A program made the translations under genes and the position numbers. This document shows, one piece after another, positions 1-11,860 of a stretch of 64,000 bases of DNA (its first letter is position 1; each line of letters starts with the position of its first letter). Origin of the DNA: Chloranthus sessilifolius (Eukaryota; Streptophyta; Magnoliopsida; Chloranthales; Chloranthaceae); assembly GCA_021018995.1 (NCBI GenBank), contig CM037596.1, positions 90,651,184 through 90,715,183 on the forward strand, read 5' to 3'. The notes beneath the pieces were generated by a model. The model was not told where the DNA came from, did not search any database, and saw only the letters and a list, made by a program, of their open reading frames with translations.

Positions 1-278
1 TGCGCAAGTAGGCCCGCCAATTGGCTAAGGCACTTAAATAACGGAAAAGTAAAGAAATTGAAAGATAATGCGCATGTAGGCCTGTCAATCGGCTAAGGCT
101 CGTAAATGACGTAAAAGTAGGGGTAAGTAAAACGGCTTAATCGGAGGGGTGAGTAAAAAATAGCAAAAATAAAATAAAAAATAAAAAAAATAGCAATAAA
201 ATGTTAGGAAAATAAAAAAATAAAGAGGCCTAGTTCAAGGGAAAGTTCTACTAGCTACACCCCAACAGAGTCGCCATC
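1..278 (-). other. 5' leader of a Ty3/gypsy element, with primer-binding site
   Basis: This A-rich noncoding stretch lies just inside an LTR that begins at 279. Read on the minus strand, positions 261-278 give GATGGCGACTCTGTTGGG, which resembles the TGGCGACTC-type primer-binding sites of plant Tat/Ogre elements. The body of the element would continue left beyond the window. Two similar segments (1-45 and 67-112) share the motif 'tgcgca.gtaggcc.g.caat.ggctaagg', a short tandem duplication. No coding sequence is visible. The family assignment rests on the primer site alone. Confidence 0.45.
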
Positions 279-1788
279 TGTGCAACCGTGGGAATCAATG
301 CGATCCCGTCGCAACTATGCGCTCTCTAACAAAAATATAGAGTCGCTACTCAGAGCTTTTGGTGTCCCGGAAAACCTAGATCATTTTTATGAGCCCTGAA
401 GTGCTAAAAATATTGCGATTAATTGGATTGCGCATGTTGTACAGGGCACGCAATTAGTTCCAATTAGACTGGAACTAGGACACCCGACTGAGCCAGTTAG
501 CCGGTCACTCACCGAGTCGGCCACCGACTTAGGGTGATTAAGCTCCTGGGATAGGGCGCGTAATTCAATTAAGCACACCAGACAAGGCGTGTAATTGAAT
601 CTGACCTGCAAATTAAGCGCACCATACAGGGCGTGTAATTACCCAATTACTATAAATAGACCCCCTTACCTCAACCAAAAGACACACATCCAGCAATCAA
701 ATTTTTGAGGTCCGCTCTTCCAAGCTTAGGGATTTCAAGATTCTCTCTTCGGCGCTCGACTTCAGGTAATCTCTTAGGTTCTAGTTTTTAATTCCTAGTT
801 TCTAGTTCTCAATTCTAGTTTCTAGTTCTAACTTCTAGGTTCTAGTTCTTAATTTTGGCGCCAGCTCTTAATTTTCATTCTAGTTCCTAATTCTAATTCT
901 TAATTCTTAAGTTCTAGATTTCAGTCCTTAGTTCCTGATCCCTAACCTTTAAATTTTCAAATCTTCAATTTTCTAAGCTTTCAATCACCAAGTCAAACTC
1001 AGTCTTTTTATACTCTTACTCATAAAAAACCAATTTACTATTTTTTCTCTCTAACACTTCTCCCTTTGAGAAAATTTGAGGTTCTCCTTGGGGGCTTCCA
1101 AAAAGAATCGAGCTGCCTTTTAGAGCTCTAGAACTGCAGACTCTTCCCCGGACCCTAGGTAGTCAAGCTAGTAGCACCAACCCGTTAGTCTCGATTTTCA
1201 AAATAGTATCAAAGGAGGAAGCATTCGGCCTAAAACCAATTAGGTTCCTTAACCTCTCTCAGCCACCCGATTTGCCCAAGGGAGCTTACGGAGGGTACCT
1301 AGGAACGGGACCGATCCTCCATAGCATAACGGGCCACAACTCTTTTTCTTTAAATTAGATTCCTAGTAGAATTAGGAGACCTTTTTTAGACTCCTAGTAG
1401 CATTGGGAGACCTTTTTTAATTAGACTCTTAGTAGGATTAGGAGATTAAACCAATTAGACTTAGAGCAGGACTAGGAAACCAAACTAGCTAAACCCCAAG
1501 GCAACCCAGAGCTATTGACATTGGCTAGCTGACGATTCAGTAAAGGAGTTCAACCCGCAAGCCCCCGCTCCCCTTAAAGTGTGATCAGCGATGTGTTGCA
1601 GTGTCGATAAATATCTGCAGTTGGCGATCGCATCATCCAGGTATTCTTCATTTAAGATTCACCTTTTCCTTTCAGTAATTTAATATTTCGTAATTTATTA
1701 TCCATTGCCTTTGCCAGAGTCCACTCGGACCGAATTGGGCCACTTATTTTGAGGACCAAAAGGGACCCAAGAAAAATGCGTACCAACA
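279..1788 (-). repeat. LTR of a Tat/Ogre-like Ty3/gypsy element
   Basis: The segment starts TGTGCAACCG and ends ..TACCAACA, so it has TG..CA ends. It directly adjoins the primer-binding-site-like sequence at 261-278, which makes it the 5' LTR of a minus-strand element. It contains a stretch built from variants of 'ttctagttctaattc' (about 778-960) and a TATA-like 'ctataaata' at 650-658. The right boundary is approximate: no second LTR lies in the window and no target duplication could be matched. Confidence 0.45.
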
Positions 1789-2350
1789 CCAGCGCCTTAT
1801 ACCTGACGCTTAATCATCCACCAAAACTAGCCTTCACCCTAAACCTAACCCAAATCTGAAACCATATACCAAGAGCCCATCTACCCCCACTTCCTAACAT
1901 TTCACCCATCACAAACCATCCAAAATGTGAATTCCTATATGGTGATGGTGGGTTGAGCCATTCCTCGCCACCCTTCTACATTACTTATCTACTCCCCATG
2001 CCTAAGTTCCAATCTGTTCATAAAATCTTTGCATGGGAGTTGTATGGGTGAAGGGTGATCTGGAAATGTGTTCACCCCACCCTTCAAGGGACTTCCACAG
2101 TGGCATTTCATTTCTTCCACAGAAGGAATGTGAGGTGCTCTATTCAACGGAGGGATTTTAAAGGGCAGTGGGAAGTGTTCTGGCAGCTCTTGGAGTGGCA
2201 ACTCCGCCAAGGCATGGATATGCCTTTGGTGGGAAGAAATGAGAGACTCTACTCAGAAGTAGTAAAAGCTGAGGGCCGATCTTTATCGATGACAAAATCT
2301 TCTCTTAGACGTTGCTGCCAGTGTCATAATTTAGTCTGTGTCTAGATTTT
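1789..2350. other. Unassigned sequence
   Basis: Short overlapping open frames occur on both strands around 1989-2345. None shows a recognisable domain, signal peptide or splice context, and the two frames overlap antisense. It could be a decayed gene fragment or more retroelement DNA; no function is assigned. Confidence 0.3.
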
Positions 2351-2694
2351 TCGTATGTTTATCTTTTGATATAATTAGTTTTCTATAATCATCTCTGTAA
2401 ATATTTCTTTTTGATATATGAAAGTTCTTTTGTTTCTAATTATTTCATTTTTTATGGTGCACGATTTCTAAACATGCTGGAAGTAATTTCTCCCAAGTTT
2501 TGGGGGGGGGAAAGAATTTTGATTTTTTTGATCATATTATATGGTCGATTTCTTCTCAACACCAATAAGGTAAATAAATTTTACTATGTTCCCTATTTTG
2601 CACAATGAGGACATTGTTCTATTTAAGTTTGGGGGGATACACAACTTCTGTGTATATTATTAGTTTGATAGTTTGTCAAAATATATATATATAT

Positions 2695-2736
<42 letters not shown>

Positions 2737-4436
2737 AGTTTTTTAGGATAAGTTAATCATTATATGCGAATTATGATAGAAAAAATTATGAATCCATAAA
2801 ACTTTACAATTCATCATAGTAACAGTTCAATAATCAAAATAGAATAGTTGCAATTCATGTTTAGCATCTTTAGAACACTATATCAGAACGAATGTTTGAA
2901 ACTATACAATTGGTTTAAACTGCAAAATTTAGAATATAGTTTCAAAATTATATAACCAGTGAACTTTTGAGCTGTAATTTCCTCTTTTATTTTGAGAGAG
3001 AGACTGTTTCTATTCAAGCAAAATTTTCCTTGAATTATTGTTTTTAAATGAAATCTCATATTGCTGAACTTAGAATTAAAATATTTTATGATTATGATGA
3101 TTTGTTTCTTTAGAACTATCTATTAAATATATTAAAGCAATAAGACATCTATACTAGTAAATTGTGAAAATGATTAAAGGCCATCTTTTATTAAAACCAG
3201 AGCCAAAAAGCCAAAATCCAATAAAAGAATTATCCTTTGAACCCATATTAGAAGCCTAAATCAAAATTCTTTATACCAAGACTTTATAAACCCTTAACCA
3301 TATGTACTGCCCAAAGCTTTTAACCTTTAACCCTTATATTTTCTGAAAGTTTAGAATGCAAAAGAAGGGAAGAAGAGGGAGTGAAAGGAGTATACGCTTA
3401 ACATATAAGGGATCTGCTGAAAAAGGGTACAACTGAAAAGAAATACAAAAAAAAAATTGAGAAAAGGAATGAACAATTGTGAAAAATGATTTAGTAAAAG
3501 CGATTTCCCAAGGTGAAAATTCAAAGGAAAAGCTGAAAAAGAAGAATGGGATTTACAACAGAAAAGAATGGGAATAAGTTATCCAATATCAGGATACTTA
3601 CTAAAGTAGAAATAGAAAGAAGAAGAAGAAGAATAGGAAAGGAAGAGCTAAATTCTCAGAGAAAATTTTGAATCTTATTTATTCTTTCCTTTGAAACCTT
3701 CTAAAACCCAAAGTCCCATTACAAGCCGAAGAAAAAGACCGTTTTTATTTACGATTTACAAAAGTATGAGTCTAGTAGAAATGTATGAAATAGATACTAT
3801 GAATGAACAAATAAATTATATGAACAAAATTGATTATCCATTCAATGAGATTTACCTTCTTAGTCGATTGTCTTCCGAAATTTATTATATATATCATATT
3901 GTGAGAACCCAAAATTTTGATATCCTTTTTTAGAGTATGCCAATAGTAAGAGTTTGGATGAAATTTTTTTCTAAATCTGCAGCTTAGAAAAATCTATGAT
4001 GAATAAACTTTTCACTGATATGCACACACTACACGCTTTACTGAATTGAAATTGTTAGAGTTCTGATCAAGGATGATTGCGATGATGGAAAGTTAAGGAT
4101 AAAAGATTTGTAATTTTAAAAAATTATAATAACTATATAATGATTAATTTAGTTAGTGTACTAAATTAGTTCAGGTTTTTAACTTTTTGTTTTCTTTTTA
4201 GTTTTGAAAATTTCTTAAAAGAAAAAATCCAAAAATATTTGAAGTTTGTAGGCAACTTCACTGAAAACTTTCAGGAGACTATAACTCCTCCACTAGTATC
4301 ACCTAGGGGTTTAAAGGCTTATTGCATCTGCTAAATGCAATCATGCTCCCTACGAAAGTAGCATTTACATTCTTAGTTTAGGATAATTTACTTTTCCTTG
4401 TTTGCTAGGGACTAGCAAAGCTTAAGTTTGGGGGTA
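2351..4436 (+). other. Noncoding 3' region of an Athila/Tat-like element, with polypurine tracts
   Basis: No gene is supported here. A polypurine-tract-like motif 'cttaagtttgggggta' at 4421-4436 sits directly before an LTR starting TGATCAGTC, an arrangement typical of plant Athila/Tat elements. A second, similar motif 'atttaagtttggggggata' lies at 2620-2638, so a 3' end of a second copy may be merged here. A (TA)n tract occupies about 2683-2733. Reading frames at 2411-2608 and 3691-3933 are short, AT-biased and without domains. Confidence 0.4.
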
Positions 4437-5910
4437 TGATCAGTCACAAAATTTATCAATTTATCACTCTTAACTTAGTGATGCTAGGATTTAGTTTGCT
4501 ACTAATAAGATGCTGATGTGCTGATATTAAGAGAAATCAGTAAAAGAGAGCCAAAGTATTAATCATCGTCAAAATAAACTCAAAAAATAGTAAAAAGATG
4601 ATTGAGTGTAAAAAGATGATTCGCCGCTTACTAAAAGTTGAGAAATCGTACTTTACGATTGAGCGCTATTCCTGAAAGCCAAAGAAAGAGCAAAATAAGA
4701 AATCATAAGTTACGATTCTTTAGAAAGTGACAAAAGAGTAAAAGGCGATATAGAAGAAAAGCGATCGTTCATTATAAAGAATCATCCAGTGAGAAAGTTG
4801 TAAGTTAAAAGAAAGAAGTCGTGATTTACGATTTTACAAAATAGAAGCTTTCCCTTTGCTGTCTGCTGATAATGTTACTGATCACGTGAGTGAAGATTTT
4901 CATCGCCATGCACCAGATTAGAAGAATTCTTGAATTAAAAGTCTGGTGAATCACGGATCTGAGAAGATTGATGAAGATGAACTTCGAAGATCTCTGCTGC
5001 TGTTACCAAAGAAATAAATTCGGAGCATATCAATCGTTTGAAAGCAAAGAAAAATAAAATAAGGAGTTAAAGTTATATTAGGAGTCTTTTGTTTCTTGTA
5101 GTTTCTTTTATTAAAATTAGATCTTTGTAAAACCGACTCCTTATGATCTATAAATAAGAGAGCCCAGTGTAGGAATAAACCGTCCAAGAAATTCTTAGCA
5201 TCAATTGACGACTGAGATTGAGTTTTCTTTCGATCTTTAGAGTAGTTTAGTTTAGATATCCAAGGTTCCTCGATCACAATTGACGACTGGGATTGAGAGC
5301 TAGAAGATTAGTGTAGATATCTGTAGTTTCTCAGAAGCAATTGACGACTGCAGCTGAGGGATGAAAGATATAAATTTTTATTGCTCTCTAGTTTAAAGTT
5401 TATTTTCTTTTATTCACTGCTTTGTAAATATCTTCAAATTTTAATTTGAATTAACGACTCAGGTTGAAATTTGCAGATTAGTGTAACGGTTTTACTTTTC
5501 CATCTTTAATCTTCGAGAGTTTGATTGATGCCCAGATTTTACGAGATTATTGATTAGATTAAATCTGTGTTAATTAATTTTAGTTTTTGGTTGACGACCA
5601 AACTCTACAAGACTGCAATACGATGTAACGGTATTTTAAATTTGTAAGTATCTGAGACTTGAAAGATTGTGATTGACAACCATAATCTGAAAAAAGGAGG
5701 ATTTATATTTATTTTCTGCAACTTAGTATAAAAAATCATTCTTTTATTCATATTTTTCCAGTAGTTTAGATCTTAAAGATAAGTAGAAGTTTTTGAAATA
5801 AGAATATAAATATAAATATAAACATATATACAAGATAAATCACTTCCTAGTGGGAACGATCATATCGCTACGTTATAATTTCCATTGTGTGCTTGCAAGA
5901 GGTTAAGGCA
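4437..5910 (+). repeat. 3' LTR of an Athila/Tat-like Ty3/gypsy element
   Basis: The segment starts TGATCAGTCA right after a polypurine tract and ends near ..AAGAGGTTAAGGCA. The end contains 'cctagtgggaacgatcatat', similar to 3' ends of Athila/Tat LTRs. A TATA-like 'tctataaataagagag' lies at 5148-5163, followed by a leader that repeats 'ttgacgact' several times (about 5211, 5281, 5341, with variants at 5453 and 5592). Imperfect palindromes of the form AATCGT..TTACGATT occur at about 4643-4835. The 5' LTR is not in the window and the right end is approximate. Confidence 0.45.
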
Positions 5911-5947
5911 TGAGTTTAATTTAACATATATTCATACATAAGAATAA

Positions 5948-8155
5948 GCCGATCAATCTCCTTACCTCTTCATTGCGTGTGCGAAAGTCATCTCCAATCT
6001 CCTAAGTCTTGCGGTTCAAAATCGAAAAATTACCGGTATTCGTGTCAGTAGAGGGGCCCAAACTATATCACATTTGTTCTTCGCCGATGATAGCGTAATT
6101 TATCATAAGGCGGGCAAAATAGAATGTGGGGAAATAGTGAACATTTTGAAGCTCTATGGGGACGCGTCGGGTCAAATTGTAAATTTTGATAAATCGGCGG
6201 TGTCCTTTAGTAGTAATGTTCAAAATTGTCTCCGAGATAAAATACATAATTGCCTTCGGATAAAGAAATCAATGCCTCAAAACAAATATTTAGGTCTACC
6301 ACTTGTGGGTAGATCTAAGAAAAATGTCTTTGAGCACATTAAAGAAAAGGTGTGGCGCAAACTGAAAAGATGGAAAGGGAATTTATTATCTAAGGCGGCA
6401 AGGAGGTCTTAATCAAAGCTATGGCACAAGCAATCACGGTGTATACCATGAGTTGCTTCAAACTACCATCATCAATCATTCATGAAATAGCGTCTATCAT
6501 TGCTCGATTTTGGTTGAGTAAAAAGGGACTCGATAGGGACATTCATTGGAAAAGTTGGAAGGATCTTTGCATTCCAAAACCCTATGGGGGGATGGGATTT
6601 AAAGATCTCACCGCGCTTAATTCGGCCATGTTGGCAAAACAGATTTAGAGAATCCTCACTTGCCCACTGTCACTCTTGAGTAGACTTCTCAAAGCTAAAT
6701 ATTTCCCAAATTCTTCTATTTTGGAGGCTAGAATTCCTGGAAATGCTTCGTACATGTGGAAAAGCGTTATGTCGGCCAAGAATGTCATTGCTAATGGGCT
6801 GATCTGGAGAGTGGGGAATGGCTCATCTATCAACATTTGGAATGGCAGATGGATCCCAAGAGCATCGACATTCCAGGTATTAATTCTCTCCTAAATGCCA
6901 AGATGGCCCAACCATGGTGTCCGATTTATTATTGGAAAACCAGAATTGTTGGAATGAAGTTTTGATCAGAAACTTTTTTCTAGAGGAGGATGCTGAGATT
7001 ATATTTTCTACCCAACTCCCAGCGACTAGAAGAAATGATAAGACAGTGTGGGCTTATGATAAGAAGGGAAAGTTCTCGGTGAGTAGCGCATACAAGGTAG
7101 CACAAAATTTACATCGTAACTCTACTGGATCCGCTTCAGCAAGTCCTTTGACTGACCAAAATTTCTGGAAGGATCTATGGGGCTCGAGGTTACCTAACAA
7201 GGTAAAGATATTTGCTTGGAGAGCTTGCCAAAATATTTTACTTGTACGATCTACTCTACATAATAAAATGGGTTCTATATCCCCGCTTTGTGATTTGTGT
7301 TGTGATAAGATTGAAAACACAACCCATGTTCTTCGTGATTGTCACATGGCCAATTGTTGTTGGCTTCTATCTTCGTTGGGTGCGCGTGAAATCGTTTATC
7401 AACATTTGTCCTTTAAGGATTGGGCTATGGTGTTTTACCAAGAATGTGGAAATTTATAGTTAGATCATTTCTTCATTATAGCTTGGGAAATCTGGAACGA
7501 AAGGAATCAAATTACTCATGGTGCTAAACCTCAAGACCCCCTAAATATCTCGACAGAAGCAGAAAATTATCGGAGGGAATTCTATTTGGCGAATGAGAAA
7601 TCTTTGACCCCAACAAATAATCGCCCACCCTCTATTGGGATTTGGTCTCCGCCTCCGCCTAATGCTTTTAAAGTGAATTTTGATGGTGTGTGGTCCCCCT
7701 CTTCAAAGGCAGCTGGAATTGGCGTAATCATTTGGGATGATGGACAAGTCATAGTGTCTATGGCAAAGAGTTTAAAATGCTTATCTTCTGCAGATCAATG
7801 TGAGGCTCAAGCTTTTCTCCAGGCTACCTGATTAGCTCATCAGTGTGGGTTCCAAAATGTCTTATTTGAAGGAGATTCGATCCGCGTCATCAATGACATT
7901 GTGGATCAGCTCGATGATTCAGACCTCACGTTCGTTTTTGAAGATATTAGAGAAGCTTTGAATTTGTTTCCATTGAGAGGGTGCTCTCATTTCAGACGGT
8001 CGGCCAATAGTGCAACTGATGCTCTAGCTAAGATTGGTTTGACCATCAATTGTAATGAGACCTGGATGGAAGATGCTCCTCCTCAGATCTATGATATTAT
8101 CATGTCAGATTTTACTCCATAATGAAACTTCTCTGTTCTTATCAAAAAAAAAATA
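5948..8155 (+). mobile_element. 5'-truncated LINE (L1-type, RNase H-bearing)
   Basis: The copy begins inside the reverse transcriptase palm domain and ends with a short oligo-A run at about 8142-8155, as expected for incomplete target-primed reverse transcription. It abuts the end of the LTR at 4437-5910. No clean target duplication could be matched. ORF1, the endonuclease and the first part of RT are missing, and the rest is broken by stops and frameshifts. Confidence 0.85.
5949..8122 (+). pseudogene. LINE ORF2 pseudogene: RT (C-part), zf-RVT, RNase H
   Basis: The reading starts in the '(L)SPYLFI' region of RT. It reaches the catalytic 'FADDSVIY' block at 6074-6103, then the LINE-specific 'GGKEVLIKA' region, where a 1-nt frameshift falls near 6395. 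A stop at 6646 follows '..LAKQI', and another shift lies near 6880. The zf-RVT domain (about 6914-7459) keeps a Cys-x2-Cys..His..Cys pattern (CDLCCDKIENTTHVLRDC). The terminal RNase H (7586-8122) keeps Asp in 'VNFDG', Glu in 'CEAQ', Asp in 'EGDS' and Asp in 'SATDALAK', but has a stop at 7829. RNase H-bearing ORF2 is known from plant LINEs. The copy cannot be functional. Confidence 0.85.
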
Positions 8156-8267
8156 ATAATCAAATAGTTTTTGAAGAAAGAATTTTTTTCCTTAACCTTA
8201 GAATTATTTTGATTAAATTTATTTTCAAATGAAGATTCCTCCTTCTCACCCCCAATTTCATGTGTTT

Positions 8268-8573
8268 AAATTGTTGACTGCTTTGAATCCAATGATGGAG
8301 ATTATTTTTCAAGCCGATCTTTGACACAATAGATCTTGAGATCATGGTCCTACAATCAAACGGTTATATTAGAATTCCACGTGGCACACATTCCAAAAAG
8401 TGATCCAAGAACCACGTTTGACGTAAAACCATGATTATATTATTTTTTGGGATGTGTGTCGTATGTAATAAAAATCTAACCATATGATGGTAGGCCCATA
8501 ATCTCATGATCATTCTTTTAAAGAGGGACGAAAAAATAATCTTTATAATTAGCTTCAAAGCCGTCAACAATTT
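8268..8573. mobile_element. MITE, TTGACTGC-ended family, copy 1
   Basis: The ends form an inverted repeat: AAATTGTTGACTGCTTTGAA on the left against AAATTGTTGACGGCTTTGAA on the complement of the right, 19 of 20 matching. The interior ('gatggagat', 'gatcttgagatcatgg', 'ccacgtggcacac', 'gatggtaggccca') is shared with copies at 8995, 24679, 37110 and 62773. There is no coding capacity. The superfamily is undetermined because no target duplication is obvious. Confidence 0.65.
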
Positions 8574-8994
8574 CAGCATGTGAAACCCGAGTTGAGCCGG
8601 AAGACTCTTGAGTTGTAAATAAAGGTACAACCCTTTGAAAATTCTCCAACAATGCATAAAACAAATGCACCACTAGGTGGCCGACATCGGAGCGGTTCTA
8701 GATGGACAAAATAGGTGTCCCATGTAATGTGCGCATCGTAAAAACTACGGCTGTAAGCGAACTTCCCAGAAGCTAATTTTTCCAAATGTGGGTCAGGCAG
8801 CCATTGGATGTATCTAAATTTAGGATAAGTTGTGGGTTTCATGTGTGACGACTAAAGAGTAAACGCCTTGATGTGCTTCTGCAGCGTGGCTGATGGACTA
8901 TCAACTTGAGTTCGAGCGCGTCCTTTGGACCCTACTTTCCATAAAGAAATGGGGTAGCTCTATTTGTACCTACGAAATTACAAAGGGCACCTAT

Positions 8995-9293
8995 GTTGAA
9001 ATGCTTTGAATAAAATGATGGAGATAATTTCTTTCAACCTAATCTTCCATACAACGGATCTTGAGACCATGGGCATAACATCAGACAGCCAGATTTTTAT
9101 TCCATGTAACACCCATTCAAAAAAAGACATAAAAATCACGTGGCGCACAACATGATTTTAAGTTTAGTTTTTGGGATGCATGCCACATAGAATAAATTAT
9201 TCACTATCTAATGGTTTGCCCATGGTCTCAAGATCCATTATACTGAAGACTGGGACAATTATCGATGTCCTTGGTTTGATTCAAAGCAATCAA
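8995..9293. mobile_element. MITE, TTGACTGC-ended family, copy 2
   Basis: The left end 'gttgaaatgctttgaataaaatgatggagat' pairs imperfectly with the right end 'ttgattcaaagcaatcaat'. The internal 'cggatcttgagaccatggg' and 'ggtttgcccatggtctcaagatcc' form a further inverted pair. It is more diverged than the copy at 8268. The stretch from here to 9564 shows no gene. Confidence 0.55.
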
Positions 9294-9564
9294 TAGTTTT
9301 CGACTTTTCGGTATAGGTTCCCTCTATCACCTGTCTCTATCCAAATAAAAATCATAGAACAAAATTCCCAAAAACTTCCGCACAATGTCTACGCTTAATT
9401 CCTCAATGACAAAATAAATCAAGGTGACCGTGCTTAATTTTCTCGACGGTGTTATATGGCAGGCAAATTTTGTGGAGGTAAAGTGCATGCCGCTAACGTG
9501 GCACGAAAAATTGACTCTAAGTGCAGTGGGGTTTAAGCAATGCAGGTCGAGGCAGCCAGTCACG

Positions 9565-10527
9565 TGTCATGGGGTCACTCGTTCAGCAGTGTCAGCCAGT
9601 GCGACACCTAACGCCCGATGCGCTAAATCAACCAATTAAAGCCAAGGATCAAAATTTCGGGTTTCATTTTAGTTTCGGAGGGGACCGAAACTAAAATTTT
9701 GAACCGAAATTTCGGCCGATAATTTCAATCCCATACAAAAAATGACCGAAATTTTGGTCCCATATTATCGTTTCGGTGGGGACCGAAACCGGTAATTTCA
9801 GCCAAAATTTCGGTCATTTCGGCCGAAATTTTGATCTTTGATTAAACCCCAATTGAGTCATGCGATGCGGATTCCCATATGCTACGAAGGAGGGAAGGTT
9901 TCTCCTATTCAAGCTTCACCTCAACCTCTGCGTTCAGATTTCACCTGCGAAGCAACGTAGCAGGTCAGAGTTGGCAACGACGATTTGTAAACGCAATAGG
10001 CAACGATGATTGATAATGCGATAGGCAGCGACGAGCATATATCGAGCCCCCTTTGGGCTAAGACCTATATCGCGGGAGTGGTTGAAAACCACCCCAAACA
10101 CGATGGCTCTAATACACGATGTAACTAGGACAACCACGCCCCAAGCATAGCCTGGATGCACGCACTCAAGCCCATGAGGCTAGTGCACGTGTTGGGTCGG
10201 GGACCCAACTCATGTCTCCCTATATTAGGGTAAAACAGTAACTTGGCCGAAATAACGGAAAAACCACAAACCTATTGGTTTGACATACTGGCACCACTAT
10301 GCCGCAACGCCCCGCATCGCTCCCCCACATGGCCATATCGCGTCTGTGTCTCGACCGTGTCGCACCCAAATCTCAAACCTTCATCTTAATGTGTCGCGGC
10401 GCCCTCGTGGCCCACGATCAATGTACTTAGTGCCACCCTCATGGCTTCGAAGCACCACCGATGCCCTTGACTTAGAGAAGAAAACTGGCCCTACAACTGA
10501 CCCGGATGGCCACGCCGCATGCCCCCG
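9565..10527 (-). repeat. 3' LTR of the gag-only gypsy element
   Basis: It starts TGTCATGGGG and is colinear with 11861-12623 except for a 200-bp insertion at 9641-9840. The outer end reads CG where the other LTR has CA. The long antisense open frames inside it (about 10280-10750) are not conserved between the two LTRs and are not treated as genes. Confidence 0.8.
9641..9840. mobile_element. Foldback/MITE-like insertion in the LTR
   Basis: This segment is missing from the partner LTR. It is flanked by ATTAAA at 9635-9640 and 9841-9846, a candidate 6-bp target duplication. Its ends, 'aaggatcaaaatttcgg' and the complement of 'ccgaaattttgatcttt', are inverted repeats. The interior repeats 'accgaaa.t' and 'aatttcgg' in both orientations, so the whole unit can fold on itself. 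Confidence 0.65.
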
Positions 10528-10839
10528 CCAAATCCTCCTCCACTCAAAATCGTCAACGTCCTCGTCGACGCCAAGGCACTCCTCCACAAGCCGAAGTTCT
10601 GCAAGTTTTGTACACTGCCATGGTCCCTCGACAACTCCCTGCCTTCTCTTAATTTAGCAAAACTGTATACAAACAAAACTACATACTATTGGTATCTAAG
10701 TCCTCCCACGGCCCACGCCAACAAAACCGCGGTGTCTCACTTTCTCAGCAGATAATCAGTCGGAGCGCCTCTAGTCTAGCCACGGGCTCCTCATCATCAA
10801 CTATTTTCTTCCCTTTCTCTGCGGCCATCGCATTTAAGG

Positions 10840-11659
10840 CTACCTTCTCTAGACACTCCAGCACCAAATGCGGCCCTCCACATAAGAAGCAGCCCCTCTT
10901 CATCCTAGGCCGGTCCTCTCTCTTTCTTTCATACCTACCACCCTTCTCCTGACCGAATCGCTCATGTCCACTATCATTCAGCTTCCTCGCCTGCTTATCA
11001 ATATTGTCGACGAATTTCTGATTTGCCTTCTTTCGTTCCTAGCGATGCTTGGTTAGTCGCTCAGTAGTAGCCAACGTCTCATCCAATTTTTCCAGTCCTC
11101 TACGGGATAGCTCATGTTGCGCCCATGGCGCTAATCCGTATATGAAGGAGAAGACCCGATCTTTCTCACTCATATAATCAATGTCTAACATCAGGCTCAT
11201 GAAAGTCTTTATGTACTCACGCAACAATCCAGTCTATTTCAACGGTGATAGAGTCTTTCGTGTTGTCCATCCAACGTTAGAAGGTAGAAATTGAGCCCGC
11301 AGCTTCTTCAAATCGGCCCATGACTCCACTACCCCAATGCCCAAACGTGCCTCTGACATCCGATGCCTCCACCACAACTTGGTATCTCCAACCAAGTATC
11401 TCGATGCAATCCTCAGCTTGACTTTAGCATCGAGGTCCCCCAGCGATTCGAGGTATTCCTCTACGTCCCAAATAAAGTTCTCGAGTTCTTTCGCCTCGCG
11501 AGATCCCTTAAATATTTCTGGCTCAAAAATTTTGAACCGAGGTGTCGGTGTCCCTGTCGGCGTTCCTGCTGGCATTGCGAGGATGAGCTTCTTTAATACA
11601 TTCATATCGTCACATATCTCCTCCAACGTGACTTTTATATCTCGCACCTCTGCCTTCAA
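10840..11659 (-). pseudogene. Ty3/gypsy gag pseudogene
   Basis: The frame from 11659 encodes a retrotransposon gag core: a basic-acidic coiled start, then 'FKIFEPEIFKGSREAKELE', 'YLVGDTKLWWRHR' and 'SWADLKKLRAQFLPSN'. A frameshift near 11230 moves it to a second frame (11227-11039) with 'LREYIKTFMSLMLDI' and 'FSFIYGLAPWAQHEL'. Further on, about 10855-10893, a CCHC-type knuckle reads CFLCGGPHLVLEC. These blocks are typical of plant Ty3/gypsy gag. No pol follows. Confidence 0.75.
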
Positions 11660-11842
11660 TTATTCTACGGTCTCGGTTAAGGCGGTATTGCTTCTCTAAT
11701 GCCTATTCAGTCGTTCCCCATGCAATGTCATGACAGATAACACTGAATCAAGCTTTTCCATCTATGCCTCTAAATCCTCCAACCGTTCCCTCGTTGTCTG
11801 TCGTCCTGCATCCTCGCTTGTCCCTTCCATCTCAGCCATCAC

Positions 11843-11860
11843 CGTGGCTCTGATATCAAA
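11843..11860 (-). other. Primer-binding site (tRNA-iMet type)
   Basis: The minus-strand reading TTTGATATCAGAGCCACG lies immediately inside the 5' LTR. It differs only slightly from the usual TGGTATCAGAGC core. It fixes the element's orientation as minus. Confidence 0.75.

Noticed and set aside
2055..2345. 96-codon plus-strand frame as a gene
   Set aside because: No recognisable domain, an overlapping antisense frame of similar length, and retroelement surroundings.
4437..5910. Possible endogenous pararetrovirus promoter-leader, because of the TATA box and short-repeat leader
   Set aside because: A polypurine tract directly precedes a TG start and the 3' end resembles Athila/Tat LTRs; no viral coding region is visible.
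10280..10755. Overlapping open frames of 60-125 codons on both strands
   Set aside because: They lie in or across the edge of an LTR; the equivalent frames are not conserved in the partner LTR at 11861-12623.
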